The position numbers and the translations under genes were made by a program. A model generated the notes under the pieces. That model was not told the DNA's origin. It made no database searches and worked only from the letters and a program-made list of their open reading frames with translations. DNA of 53,156 nucleotides, taken from the NCBI GenBank assembly GCA_037968575.1, contig JBBKVR010000093.1:1-53156 (forward strand), in the 5' to 3' direction. Every line of letters starts with the position of its first letter. Position 1 is the first letter of the stretch. This DNA is from UBA2137 sp037968575. GTDB taxonomy: Bacteria > Pseudomonadota > Alphaproteobacteria > Micavibrionales > Micavibrionaceae. This document shows, piece by piece, positions 1 to 8,094 of the stretch.

Positions 1-768
1 TAAGCCGTCATAAGCCAGCTCATATCCATCTGGAAGTTCTTCGGATACGGTTTTGTAATCTACATACATAGGTAGAACGTTTAAAATAACGCGCTCGGCG
101 TTCACTAATTCATCGTTGACTTCAAAAACGCGATCAAAAGACGCATGAACTGGATTTTGATGATAATTATAGCCACCAGCATCAACTATCCATGTCTTGG
201 TATTTTTAAATGCTTCCTGAGCCTCATCTGTATTTTTTAAGTCATGCATATCAACTGAATACGCAATATCGCCGAAATGAAATCCTGTGGTTTTTTCTGT
301 GCCGTGTACCAAATCGTGCGTAGAAAAAGTGACGTCACCAATTGTGTAGCTTTGGAATTCAGTAATTTTATTTTCCCTTACAACAACAGGATAAAATTCT
401 GAAACTTGTTCAAATAAATAAGGATATTTTTGTCTCAAGACTTTTAGACATTGTGCGTTGGCATAGATAGGTACTGGTTCTTTTTGACGCATAAAATATG
501 TACGCAAATCATCCATTGCACCGACATGGTCACCATGCCCGTGCGTATACAGGGCAGCATCTAATTTTTTGACATTATATTTTGTTGCCTGTTCACGGAA
601 ATCAGAGCCAGTATCAATGATAAGGGTCGTTTCTGGTGATTGAATAAGCAATGAGCAACGTGTACGTCTGTTCTTTGGATTGTTAGAATCACATTTGCCC
701 CAATCTCCGCCAGCGCGCGGAACGCCGTGGGAGTCTCCGCAACCCATAATAGTTAATTTGAGGTCCAT
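1..768 (-). CDS. MBL-fold metallo-hydrolase, PhnP-like (3' end beyond window)
   Basis: The frame is open from an ATG at 768 to the window edge (256 codons), so only the C-terminus is missing. The protein begins MDLKLTIMGCGDSHGVPRAG, the usual start of the PhnP-like branch of the metallo-beta-lactamase fold, and carries the metal-binding motif THGHGDHVGAMDDLR near residue 75. PhnP itself is a cyclic phosphodiesterase; other members are general phosphodiesterases, so the substrate here is unknown. A later aspartate-containing segment (DAGGYNYHQNPVHAS) fits the fold. The start codon lies inside the tatD 3' end, giving a 16-base overlap and suggesting translational coupling. This gene commonly follows tatD in alphaproteobacteria. 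Family confident, substrate inferred only. Confidence 0.88.
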   Translation of the reverse strand, partial: MDLKLTIMGCGDSHGVPRAGGDWGKCDSNNPKNRRTRCSLLIQSPETTLIIDTGSDFREQATKYNVKKLDAALYTHGHGDHVGAMDDLRTYFMRQKEPVPIYANAQCLKVLRQKYPYLFEQVSEFYPVVVRENKITEFQSYTIGDVTFSTHDLVHGTEKTTGFHFGDIAYSVDMHDLKNTDEAQEAFKNTKTWIVDAGGYNYHQNPVHASFDRVFEVNDELVNAERVILNVLPMYVDYKTVSEELPDGYELAYDGL

Positions 769-1553
769 GTCTCTTTCGCTTTGGGAAATAAAGTGAAAAA
801 ATTCTCGCGTGTTTGATTGGCAACCTCTTCTTCAGAAATACCACGAAGCTGAGCTATAAATTTTCCTGTGTGAATGACATTTGCGGGCTGATTTATTTTT
901 CCACGCAATGGCACGGGTGCTAAAAATGGTGCATCGGTTTCAATAAGCATACTTTCCAACGGAACAGTTTTAGCAATATCTTGAAGTTCTGTTGCTTTCT
1001 TGAAAGTCACGATACCCGAGAATGAAATATAGAGTCCTAAATCAAGCCCTTTCTGTGCCAACGCAGGACTTCCAGAAAAGCAGTGAAGAACACCTTTTGG
1101 ACTCCCCTCTTCTTTCAGTATTTGAATAGTGTCATCCCCCGCATCGCGTGTATGAATCACCAATGCTGTATTACTCTCTAGTGAGGCATGTATATGTTTT
1201 CTAAATGAGTCTTTTTGTTCATCGCGGGGGGAATTATCATAGTAATAATCCAGCCCTGTCTCCCCAATGGCAACAACCTTTTGATTGTCCTTCACCATTT
1301 GAACAATATCATCTGAACTAAATTGTTTTTCTGTATCTAGTCCTGCATCGTGCGGATGCGTACCAACACTACACCAAACGTTGTCATGGTCATTTGCTAT
1401 AGATTTCAGAGCTTCGTATTCTTTGGCAATCTCACAACAAATTGTCATCATCCCGCTTACACCCGTTTCTTTGGCATTACTGATGATGTTTGAAGGTGTA
1501 CCAAGCTCTTCAATATTTTCATGATTTAAATGACAATGTGAATCCAGCCACAT
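753..1553 (-). CDS. tatD: TatD family metal-dependent hydrolase
   Basis: A 266-residue TIM-barrel hydrolase of the TatD family, which includes 3'-5' DNA/RNA exonucleases and D-aminoacyl-tRNA deacylase-like enzymes acting in the cytoplasm. The metal ligands are all present: H6 and H8 in DSHCHL, E98 in AIGETGLDYYY, H134 in LVIHTRDA, H157 in GVLHCFSG and D207 in IETDAPFLAP. Length is normal for the family (about 260). It sits downstream of holB and a FolB-like gene in a tightly packed minus-strand operon and overlaps the next gene by 16 bases. The precise substrate cannot be read from sequence. Confidence 0.93.
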   Translation of the reverse strand: MWLDSHCHLNHENIEELGTPSNIISNAKETGVSGMMTICCEIAKEYEALKSIANDHDNVWCSVGTHPHDAGLDTEKQFSSDDIVQMVKDNQKVVAIGETGLDYYYDNSPRDEQKDSFRKHIHASLESNTALVIHTRDAGDDTIQILKEEGSPKGVLHCFSGSPALAQKGLDLGLYISFSGIVTFKKATELQDIAKTVPLESMLIETDAPFLAPVPLRGKINQPANVIHTGKFIAQLRGISEEEVANQTRENFFTLFPKAKETWTSN

Positions 1554-1557
1554 AGAT

Positions 1558-1917
1558 TTATGCTCGCTCTCTAATCATTTGAATTCCCGCACCATCTATA
1601 TCATCAAATATTTCAGGCTTTAGAACTTGTAAATCTACTATATGAACTTGCTTGAAAGAAAAACAAAACGCGATAATTTTTTCCGAGAATGTCTCTAGTA
1701 AATTTAAATGAGATTGTGATGCAATATCCAAGATACCTTTACGAATATCTCCATAATTAATCACGTTATGAATATCGTCCTCAAAGTCATTATTGGGATA
1801 TTCAATATCAACTTTTAGATTAATTGTAAGAGGCACGGTTCGGGCTCTATCCGCCTCTTCAATGCCTATCAGCATATCGATGCTAAACCCTTCAAGACAA
1901 ATACTAAGCGTTTTCAT
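1558..1917 (-). CDS. folB: Dihydroneopterin aldolase-like (FolB domain) protein
   Basis: A 119-residue protein matching the FolB/dihydroneopterin aldolase family, which converts 7,8-dihydroneopterin to 6-hydroxymethyl-7,8-dihydropterin in folate synthesis. Visible family features are the early MLIGIEEADRARTVPL segment, the INYGDIRKGI helix, the NLLETFSEKIIAFC stretch holding the conserved glutamate that contacts pterin, and VLKPEIFDDIDGAG near the C-terminus, corresponding to the conserved lysine-proline pair. It lies 4 bases from tatD and 5 from holB. No other folate gene is adjacent, and methionyl-tRNA synthetase often occupies this slot in relatives. Whether it is the main FolB or a divergent paralogue is unclear. 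Confidence 0.82.
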   Translation of the reverse strand: MKTLSICLEGFSIDMLIGIEEADRARTVPLTINLKVDIEYPNNDFEDDIHNVINYGDIRKGILDIASQSHLNLLETFSEKIIAFCFSFKQVHIVDLQVLKPEIFDDIDGAGIQMIRERA

Positions 1918-1922
1918 TGGGC

Positions 1923-3068
1923 TTACCCTGCTTTGTTTTGAAGAAGTGCAAACGTCTGAAGAATTGCATTATTTTTATCAAGAGCCTGATGTTCCGTCAT
2001 GTTCAAAAGTTTTTCTATTTGGTCATGAATTTTTGTTAGAGTTTGACTGTTATTTTTATCAAAGAATAATTTCACGGTAGAATGTTTAGAAATTAAATTT
2101 GGATAAGAACGCAAGCCATTGCTAGCCTTATGAAATATACCCTGTCTTAACAACCAAAGTAAGTTTTGTTTAAACAGTGAGAATACCTCTGCCCCACTTG
2201 AATAACGTGACAATGAGTCAGCTAATCTATGAATTTGTAATGCATCAAATTGCGGCCAATTTTCGAATGTTTCCAAGATATCGTTAAGTGTCTCTAGACC
2301 CTTACTATCAATTAACTCAAGAGCCTTTCCAGGACTGCCATCTGCCAAGTCGATTAGTGCATTTGTATCCTCAGAGCCCTTAATAAGATGAGGCAATAGT
2401 TTATTCATCTGCTCATTAGTCAACGGCGTCATTGGGAATTGCTGTACACGCGATTTAATGGTTGGAAGTAAATGCCCAGTTGTACTACTAACCAAAATAA
2501 GTACGGCATGGGCAGGAGGTTCTTCCAATATTTTAAGAATACTGTTTTGGGCTGCATTGGTCATTGTGTGTGCCTCATCAACAATAACAACTCTCCACCC
2601 GTCAGATTTTGAGGGGCGCAAGCGCATGAAAGGCGCAATCTTGCGAATAGTCTCAGCATCCAGAGAAGATTTTTGTACCCCTTTATTTTCGTCAAAAGCA
2701 GGTTGAGCGACATAAATATCTGGATGGGCGCCATTGGCAATTTGTCTGGCTGCTGGAGAACCTTCTTTTACAGCTAACCCCTCACCTCTTTCTTCTTTTT
2801 CAGCCAGAAGATAAGTAGAGAGTTGATAGGCTAGTGTTGCCTTACCAATCCCCTTTGGGCCTGTAAGAAGAATACTATGAGGTAATCTCTTTTCTAAGTA
2901 GGCTTTAACCAATAAATCACGAACATGGTCATGCCCAACCAGTTTATGTTTAATAGATATATTTGCAGGGGTTACAGGAGGAAGACCTATGGGCTCATCA
3001 ATATAGGATTGAAAACCGTCTTCATCTTCTTTGTCCTCGACAAGTGGCTCGCCAAACAAATCAACCAT
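1923..3068 (-). CDS. holB: DNA polymerase III delta prime subunit
   Basis: A 381-residue AAA+ clamp-loader subunit. Walker A is LLTGPKGIGKAT (about residues 67-78), Walker B is VVIVDEAHTM, and sensor 1 lies after ILKILEEPP in the LVSSTTG region. The SRC-like motif appears as KSRVQQ, with cysteine replaced by valine, and the zinc-binding cysteines of the related gamma/tau subunit are absent. Delta prime pairs with delta and gamma/tau to load the beta clamp at the replication fork. Its ATG shares one base with the tmk stop codon (TAATG), and tmk-holB-tatD is a widespread bacterial arrangement, supporting the call. Confidence 0.93.
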   Translation of the reverse strand: MVDLFGEPLVEDKEDEDGFQSYIDEPIGLPPVTPANISIKHKLVGHDHVRDLLVKAYLEKRLPHSILLTGPKGIGKATLAYQLSTYLLAEKEERGEGLAVKEGSPAARQIANGAHPDIYVAQPAFDENKGVQKSSLDAETIRKIAPFMRLRPSKSDGWRVVIVDEAHTMTNAAQNSILKILEEPPAHAVLILVSSTTGHLLPTIKSRVQQFPMTPLTNEQMNKLLPHLIKGSEDTNALIDLADGSPGKALELIDSKGLETLNDILETFENWPQFDALQIHRLADSLSRYSSGAEVFSLFKQNLLWLLRQGIFHKASNGLRSYPNLISKHSTVKLFFDKNNSQTLTKIHDQIEKLLNMTEHQALDKNNAILQTFALLQNKAG

Positions 3069-3721
3069 TACAACAGGCCTCTCTGCTTAACGATATCTTG
3101 AATTTTATTTTGAATTTTTTCAATATCATCACGAGCATCGATAATTTCAAATCTTTCTGGGTTGGCTTTGGCAAGCTCAAGAAAACCTTGTCGTAATTTT
3201 TCGTGGAAAGATTTATCGAGGCCTTCAAAGCGATCTTCTGTTTTCTCTCTAGTATCTCCGGACTTCAATAAGTGCCCTTGAGAACGTGCAAGCCCCTCAT
3301 CCACTGGAATGTCGAGTAGAAAGGTCAGGTCAGGCTCCATATTACCTAAAACAAAGGCGTGAATATTATTAATGAATTCAAGGGGCAGTCCGTGTCCATA
3401 ACTTTGATAAGCGCGTGTTGAATCTGCAAAGCGGTCACTTATTACAATTTTACCGTCTTCTAGTGCAGGCTTAATCAAATCCTTTACGTGCATTTGCCGT
3501 GCTGTATAGAGAAGAAGAACTTCGGCTTCTGGACTCCAATTCCCTCCATCTCGCTGGACAAGTAAGTCACGGACTTTTTCAGCTTCCGGTGTACCCCCCG
3601 GCTCTCTTGTTACAACAACTTCCTTACCTTGATCTTCAAGCCATTTGCACAAGGATTTTATTTGGGTTGTTTTGCCAGCGCCCTCACCTCCTTCAAATGT
3701 AATGAACAGACCTTTAGGCAT
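3068..3721 (-). CDS. tmk: Thymidylate kinase (dTMP kinase)
   Basis: A 217-residue nucleoside monophosphate kinase converting dTMP to dTDP with ATP. The P-loop EGGEGAGKTTQ is at residues 10-20, the substrate-binding VTREPGGT at about 37-44 and the DRF motif at 96-98, followed by DSTRAYQ. A basic residue within the P-loop is lacking and the LID segment (RSQGHLLKSGDTREK) carries arginine and lysine, as in type II enzymes of the E. coli kind. It overlaps both neighbours by one base (TAATG junctions with dacA upstream and holB downstream), so the three genes are probably translationally coupled. Confidence 0.96.
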   Translation of the reverse strand: MPKGLFITFEGGEGAGKTTQIKSLCKWLEDQGKEVVVTREPGGTPEAEKVRDLLVQRDGGNWSPEAEVLLLYTARQMHVKDLIKPALEDGKIVISDRFADSTRAYQSYGHGLPLEFINNIHAFVLGNMEPDLTFLLDIPVDEGLARSQGHLLKSGDTREKTEDRFEGLDKSFHEKLRQGFLELAKANPERFEIIDARDDIEKIQNKIQDIVKQRGLL

Positions 3722-4893
3722 TAGAAATTAGCCCGTGCTTTCTGCCAGAGTTTTACAAAGAAATTTGAACCTTCAACGCTAGCCAAGGCAATTAAATCTG
3801 TCCGTCGCTCGTTTTTACCCTGCGTAATAATAACCTCCCCAACTTTTTGTCCTTTTTGAATTGGTGCGCTTAGTTGCGGAATGTATTCGTATTTTGTAGT
3901 CACTTCAGAAGCCTCAGCTGTAACGGGCAGTGTCATAGCTACAGTTTCTTTAACGCCCACTGGAACAGTTTCAACCTTGCCATAGAGAACAGGAATTCTT
4001 TCCAAAATCTTATTTACCTCAACAACAGTCTGCGTTTTGAAGTTACGCAAAGCCCATGTCATGAGTTTTGTTGATTCGTCCGTACGGTCTTTCTGGCTCT
4101 CAAGTCCATTTACGACCATGACAACGCGCCTGCCTTCACTTACAGCTGATGCCATTAAGCCATATCCAGCGTCCTCTGTATGGCCTGTTTTGATGCCATC
4201 GGCACCAATATTTGTATAAAGAAGTGGGTTTCTATTCCCTTGTTTGATTCCGTTATATTCATAATCAATTACAGAATAGAGTTTGTAATACTCAGGGTGA
4301 TCTCTAATTGTAGCAACCGCCAGAGTCGTTAAATCTTTGGCTGTTGAATAGTGTTCAGGATCAGGCCAACCACTAGCATTCATAAAGTGAGAATTTGTCA
4401 TTCCCAAATCTTTCGCAATTTTATTGAGACGTTTGGCAAAGGTATCTTCCGAACCAGACAGGCCTTCTGCTAGAACAATACTTGCGTCATTTCCTGATTG
4501 AATAACAACACCTTTGACTAAATCAATGACAGGAACATCAGAATTAATAGCGACAAACATTTTTGAGCCTTGTTTCTCCCACGCTTTTTGAGAAACATGG
4601 AAAGTGTCAGTTTCTTTAATGTCTCCACGTTCTATGGCTTCGAATACGGCATAGGTTGTTAAAACCTTACTCATAGATGATGTGGGCACCTTCTCATTCT
4701 CGTTTTTAGCAAAGAGAACATCACCCGTTTGATAATCGATGATGTAAGCCTGTTTGGCCGTTGTCTCTATTGCTTCTTGGGCATTGGCATTGGCACTAAA
4801 GAAAAAGAAGCCTGCAACAAAAGTGATTTTAACGAGTTTGGAGACGATAAAAAGATGAAAATACCGTGATGATAAGAGCTTGTTCAGCTTCAT
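3721..4893 (-). CDS. dacA: D-alanyl-D-alanine carboxypeptidase (penicillin-binding protein 5/6 family)
   Basis: A 390-residue periplasmic serine carboxypeptidase that trims the terminal D-Ala from peptidoglycan stem peptides. The three active-site motifs are visible: S73-M-S-K76, S133-G-N135 and K235-T-G237. The first 38 or so residues form a signal sequence with a long hydrophobic run ending SANANAQE; its basic, extended N-region is unusual, and a shorter start is not obvious. A C-terminal PBP5-like beta domain (residues about 290-370) is followed by an amphipathic tail (NFFVKLWQKARANF) typical of membrane association. It follows rlpA by 31 bases and is coupled to tmk, placing wall remodelling and dTTP synthesis in one transcript. 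Confidence 0.94.
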   Translation of the reverse strand: MKLNKLLSSRYFHLFIVSKLVKITFVAGFFFFSANANAQEAIETTAKQAYIIDYQTGDVLFAKNENEKVPTSSMSKVLTTYAVFEAIERGDIKETDTFHVSQKAWEKQGSKMFVAINSDVPVIDLVKGVVIQSGNDASIVLAEGLSGSEDTFAKRLNKIAKDLGMTNSHFMNASGWPDPEHYSTAKDLTTLAVATIRDHPEYYKLYSVIDYEYNGIKQGNRNPLLYTNIGADGIKTGHTEDAGYGLMASAVSEGRRVVMVVNGLESQKDRTDESTKLMTWALRNFKTQTVVEVNKILERIPVLYGKVETVPVGVKETVAMTLPVTAEASEVTTKYEYIPQLSAPIQKGQKVGEVIITQGKNERRTDLIALASVEGSNFFVKLWQKARANF

Positions 4894-4924
4894 GAGAGAC
4901 CTTCTATATAATTCTTGTTAGAGT

Positions 4925-5959
4925 TTAATTCTCAACAAGGACTATAACATCAGGATAACCACGTTCAACCAGTCTTGGTAAAATAGTATCAACTTGTTGT
5001 TGATTAGGAAGCGGACCAACTTTTACCCGGTATAAAGGTTGACTGTTACGCGTTGAATTTTGTATGGCCACAGGACCTAAGTCACCAAGTGAGCGAGAGA
5101 AATTCTGTGCGTTTCCTTCAGATGTGAATGAGGCAACTTGGACATAGTAATTTCCCGTTGGAAATGCTGTTGGCGCAAGGGGGGCATCAAACTGCGTAGT
5201 GGTTGTTCTTGCGATTTGAACTGGTGCTGGGCGTTCTGGGGGTAGAGGTACAGAATTCACAGTTGGTTGAGTTAGAGAGATAGGTGAGCGTGGAGGAACG
5301 GGCATGGTGTTTATCGCAACACGTTGGTGAGCTGGTGGGCCGACATAAACAGCATCATCACCTTCTTGGCTTGGAACACGGTTTCTGTATTTGTTATTCA
5401 TAGCAATCTCAATACCGCGCGTATCGCGCCCTGCTCTCGCAGCATCTGCTACGACTTGGCTTTCTGCAGGCATAAGCTCAAGTTTAATTTTTGCCGTGCC
5501 TTTATTTTTGAAGCCAAGAACAGAAGCGGCCTTATCGGAGACATCCAAGATACGGTCATGCGCAAATGGACCACGATCATTGACCCTTAGAATGGCTGAG
5601 CGCCCATTTTCTAAATTGGTCACTTTTATAATAGAAGGAAGTTGGAGCGTTTTGTGTGCAGCTGTTAAATCGTACTGGCTAAATGTTTCACCATTGGCTG
5701 TACTTTTTCCATGAAAACCAGGGCCATACCATGAAGCTAAACCAGTCTCGGCATATTCATACATTTCAGCGGGGTAATATTTTTTGCCTTTGACCCTATA
5801 AGGGCTACCAACTTTAAATTGACCTTGAGACTTCGAGGCATTTTTAGCGGGGACTTGTTTAATAACATGAGATGCAAGTTCTGTTTCAGCACATCCCGTT
5901 AGTCCCAAAGTTAATCCTGTGGACAGCAATGCTAATCCTAAAATGCGCAAAGTTTTCAT
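4925..5959 (-). CDS. rlpA: RlpA-like septal lipoprotein with SPOR domain
   Basis: A 344-residue lipoprotein. The signal peptide ends in lipobox LTGC with C23 as the lipidated residue. Residues about 70-165 form the RlpA double-psi beta barrel (GLASWYGPGFHGKSTANGE, then ILRVNDRGPFAHDRILDVS), which in some members cleaves naked glycan strands. A proline-rich linker (about 200-265) leads to a C-terminal SPOR domain starting at NYYVQVASF and ending at the last residues, which binds denuded septal peptidoglycan. It lies between mltB and dacA, an order conserved in alphaproteobacteria and consistent with a septal cell-wall role. Lytic activity is inferred from the family. Confidence 0.93.
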   Translation of the reverse strand: MKTLRILGLALLSTGLTLGLTGCAETELASHVIKQVPAKNASKSQGQFKVGSPYRVKGKKYYPAEMYEYAETGLASWYGPGFHGKSTANGETFSQYDLTAAHKTLQLPSIIKVTNLENGRSAILRVNDRGPFAHDRILDVSDKAASVLGFKNKGTAKIKLELMPAESQVVADAARAGRDTRGIEIAMNNKYRNRVPSQEGDDAVYVGPPAHQRVAINTMPVPPRSPISLTQPTVNSVPLPPERPAPVQIARTTTTQFDAPLAPTAFPTGNYYVQVASFTSEGNAQNFSRSLGDLGPVAIQNSTRNSQPLYRVKVGPLPNQQQVDTILPRLVERGYPDVIVLVEN

Positions 5960-5976
5960 TATAAAAGATCCTTTGA

Positions 5977-6936
5977 TTATTTTGCGGCGATAGCGTCGGC
6001 GAGAAGCCCGACAGAGGTGGCAAAGTAAGTTGAATTATTCCACCGCATGATGGTCTTGTAATTATTATACACTAAATATGTTGGTCCTGCATCCCCGTCT
6101 GGTTGGACAAGTGAAGCATTGAGGTTTTCTTGTGGTAGAGCGTCCCCCCATAAATTTGTAACACCAGCTTGCGACCAGAAAGATAAGGGTTTTGTAGTAT
6201 CTTTTCCTATAAGTGATGACGCTATTGGACGAGAAAGTTTAACCTCCCTACCCCAGCGTTCACCAGGATTCCAGCCACGTTTTATGAGGTAGTTGGATGT
6301 AGATGCAAAAACGTCAGGTAATGTTCCCCAAATATCGCGACGACCATCACCGGTGTAATCAACGGCGTAGGCTTTAAAACTGGAAGGCATAAACTGGTTT
6401 TGTCCCATAGCGCCAGCCCACGATCCTTTAAAGTCCCCTAATGCAACATGGCCTTCTTGGATAATTCTTAAGGCGTTAATAAGTTCGGTTTCAAAAAATT
6501 CTCTACGACGACCATCCCAAGCAAGGGTTGCAAGCGCAGGAATAACATTAAAGCCACCTGTATTGTTACCGTAACTGGTTTCAATGCCCCATAGAGCAAC
6601 AACATATTGAGGGGCTACACCGTAGCGCGCCTCAACATCTTTCAGAGTGTTCCAATGTTGGCGCATCAGTTCTCGACCCTGATTAATGCGTCCTTGAGTG
6701 ATGACATTATTTTTATATTGAGCAAATGTTAGCTTGCCTTCGGGTTGTTTCTTATCAAGCTCAACAACGCGCTGTATTGGCTGAATGCCTTGCATAGCGC
6801 TATCAAAGGTTTGAGCTGTGATTCCTTGAGATAGGGCCTTGTTACGGAATCCGTTCTTCCATGTTTGGAAATCCATTGCCATGGCTTCACTAGAAAAAAG
6901 AACCATGATAACAAATAAATAAAGATATTTCTTCAT
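5977..6936 (-). CDS. mltB: Lytic murein transglycosylase, MltB family
   Basis: A 319-residue periplasmic lytic transglycosylase. An N-terminal signal peptide (MKKYLYLFVIMVLFSSEAMA) without a lipobox suggests a soluble SltB-like form rather than an outer-membrane lipoprotein. The catalytic glutamate is E119 in ALWGIETSYG, followed by the family block AGAMGQNQFMPSSF and DYTGDGRRDIW. The enzyme cleaves the MurNAc-GlcNAc bond to leave 1,6-anhydro ends. It lies 17 bases upstream of rlpA in the same minus-strand operon, so two septal glycan-acting proteins and a carboxypeptidase are co-expressed. Length and motif order are typical of the family. Confidence 0.94.
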   Translation of the reverse strand: MKKYLYLFVIMVLFSSEAMAMDFQTWKNGFRNKALSQGITAQTFDSAMQGIQPIQRVVELDKKQPEGKLTFAQYKNNVITQGRINQGRELMRQHWNTLKDVEARYGVAPQYVVALWGIETSYGNNTGGFNVIPALATLAWDGRRREFFETELINALRIIQEGHVALGDFKGSWAGAMGQNQFMPSSFKAYAVDYTGDGRRDIWGTLPDVFASTSNYLIKRGWNPGERWGREVKLSRPIASSLIGKDTTKPLSFWSQAGVTNLWGDALPQENLNASLVQPDGDAGPTYLVYNNYKTIMRWNNSTYFATSVGLLADAIAAK

Positions 6937-6983
6937 GTGAAAAATGAGAACTTTCTGGCATCTAAAGCCGATTAAAGGTTAGA

Positions 6984-7784
6984 TTAATGTACTGTTTTTG
7001 TGCAGGCTTTCAATGAGATTTTACCAGTTATCCAATATGTGGTTAGACCAACAATCTCTTTAAAAGCTGTTTCAAGCTTTGAAATGTTGCCACTGGCATC
7101 AAGATTTGGAAAAACTCTATATTTACCGTCAGTTTGGAAATCAACTAGATATGGTTGAATTTGCCACCCCTCCTGACAAAAAATACGAGACGCTCTTGGC
7201 ATATGAGATGCAGAAGTGATGAGCATGATTGGCTTTTTTATATCCAGTATCTTTATGTTTTGGAGATTGGTTGCGTTTTCGTAAGTGTTTTTAGATGCCT
7301 CTTCATAAAAGATATTTTTCTGATCTATTTCTAAATTCCTGAAAATATATTGGACAGATTCCGCCTCTGTGTGACTTTGATTGAAAGGATTTCCGCTTCC
7401 CCCGCTATAGACTAAAGGAATCCCGAGTTTTTTATGGAGAGAGAGACTCTCGATTAGTCTTTCGCATGCTCCATTCATAAATGAGCGTTGTTTTTCTATG
7501 TCTTCTTGCCCAATAGGTTGTAGGCAGCCACCTAAAACAACAATGGCTTGTGCATTGTCTATCTTTTCTGATTTGATATTTGTTTCCAACAGCGCCAATG
7601 CATTATGCCCCAATGGAAAGAAGGCCATCAAAATATACAGCACTCCTGCTCCACAGAGTGTTTTCAACCCAAAGCTACTGTCTGGGCGAAGAAACATGAA
7701 AATAAAGCCAGCACAGAATAAAAGTGCAACGAAGGTGAGCGGAGAAAAAATTATCCAAAACAGTTTTGAGAGCCAAAAGAACAT
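6984..7784 (-). CDS. YdcF/ElyC-like membrane protein (DUF218)
   Basis: A 266-residue protein with two N-terminal membrane segments (about residues 7-31 and 38-57) followed by a DUF218 domain. Family features are AIVVLGGC at about 80-87, the LVYSGGSGNPF segment, the NTYENATN helix and LITSASHMPRASRIF. ElyC and SanA of enterobacteria belong here and affect envelope integrity and undecaprenyl-phosphate lipid carrier metabolism, but no member has a firmly defined reaction. It sits 47 bases upstream of the mltB-rlpA-dacA operon on the same strand, which agrees with an envelope role. No strong ribosome-binding site is evident before the ATG. Confidence 0.85.
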   Translation of the reverse strand: MFFWLSKLFWIIFSPLTFVALLFCAGFIFMFLRPDSSFGLKTLCGAGVLYILMAFFPLGHNALALLETNIKSEKIDNAQAIVVLGGCLQPIGQEDIEKQRSFMNGACERLIESLSLHKKLGIPLVYSGGSGNPFNQSHTEAESVQYIFRNLEIDQKNIFYEEASKNTYENATNLQNIKILDIKKPIMLITSASHMPRASRIFCQEGWQIQPYLVDFQTDGKYRVFPNLDASGNISKLETAFKEIVGLTTYWITGKISLKACTKTVH

Positions 7785-7900
7785 TATTTACGCATTTTCC
7801 ATTATTTTCTCTTTACGAAGTCGCTCATTTTTTCTAAAGCTAGTGACCGCAAATCGCAAAGCTTTATTTCACCTGAAATTAATAATGGGTGGCAGAGCAG

Positions 7901-7929
7901 TTGCCAAGCTGAAGGTGGTGGTTTAATAA
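7901..7929 (+). promoter_or_regulatory. Candidate promoter for tRNA-Ser
   Basis: TTGCCA at 7901-7906 and TAATAA at 7924-7929 are separated by 17 bases, a good sigma-70 type arrangement. Initiation would fall near 7936, about 32 bases before the mature tRNA 5' end. The -35 hexamer overlaps a short sequence resembling the tRNA D-arm. Confidence 0.55.
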
Positions 7930-7967
7930 CATTCCACCGCACTAGGTAAGGTAATAACCACAAATAT

Positions 7968-8057
7968 GGAAGCGTGGCAGAGCGGTTGAATGCACTGGTC
8001 TTGAAAACCAGCATGGGTGCGAGCCCATCCAGGGTTCGAATCCCTGCGCTTCCGCCA
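7968..8057 (+). tRNA. tRNA-Ser (anticodon UGA)
   Basis: A complete 90-nt class II tRNA. The acceptor arms GGAAGCG and CGCTTCC pair perfectly, with discriminator G at 8054 and an encoded CCA at 8055-8057. The anticodon stem CTGGT/ACCAG encloses loop CTTGAAA, giving anticodon TGA. A long variable arm (ATGGGTGCGAGCCCAT) and the T arm with GGTTCGAATCC are present. The next gene, cysK, starts 38 bases downstream without an obvious terminator. Confidence 0.97.
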
Positions 8058-8094
8058 CTTTACTTATTTAGCTAGTTTATATTACAATAACCAA

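Noticed and set aside
8017..8094. N-terminal extension of cysteine synthase reading from within tRNA-Ser
   Set aside because: It would translate tRNA sequence, and the ATG at 8095 gives the normal family length with the PLP lysine at position 42.
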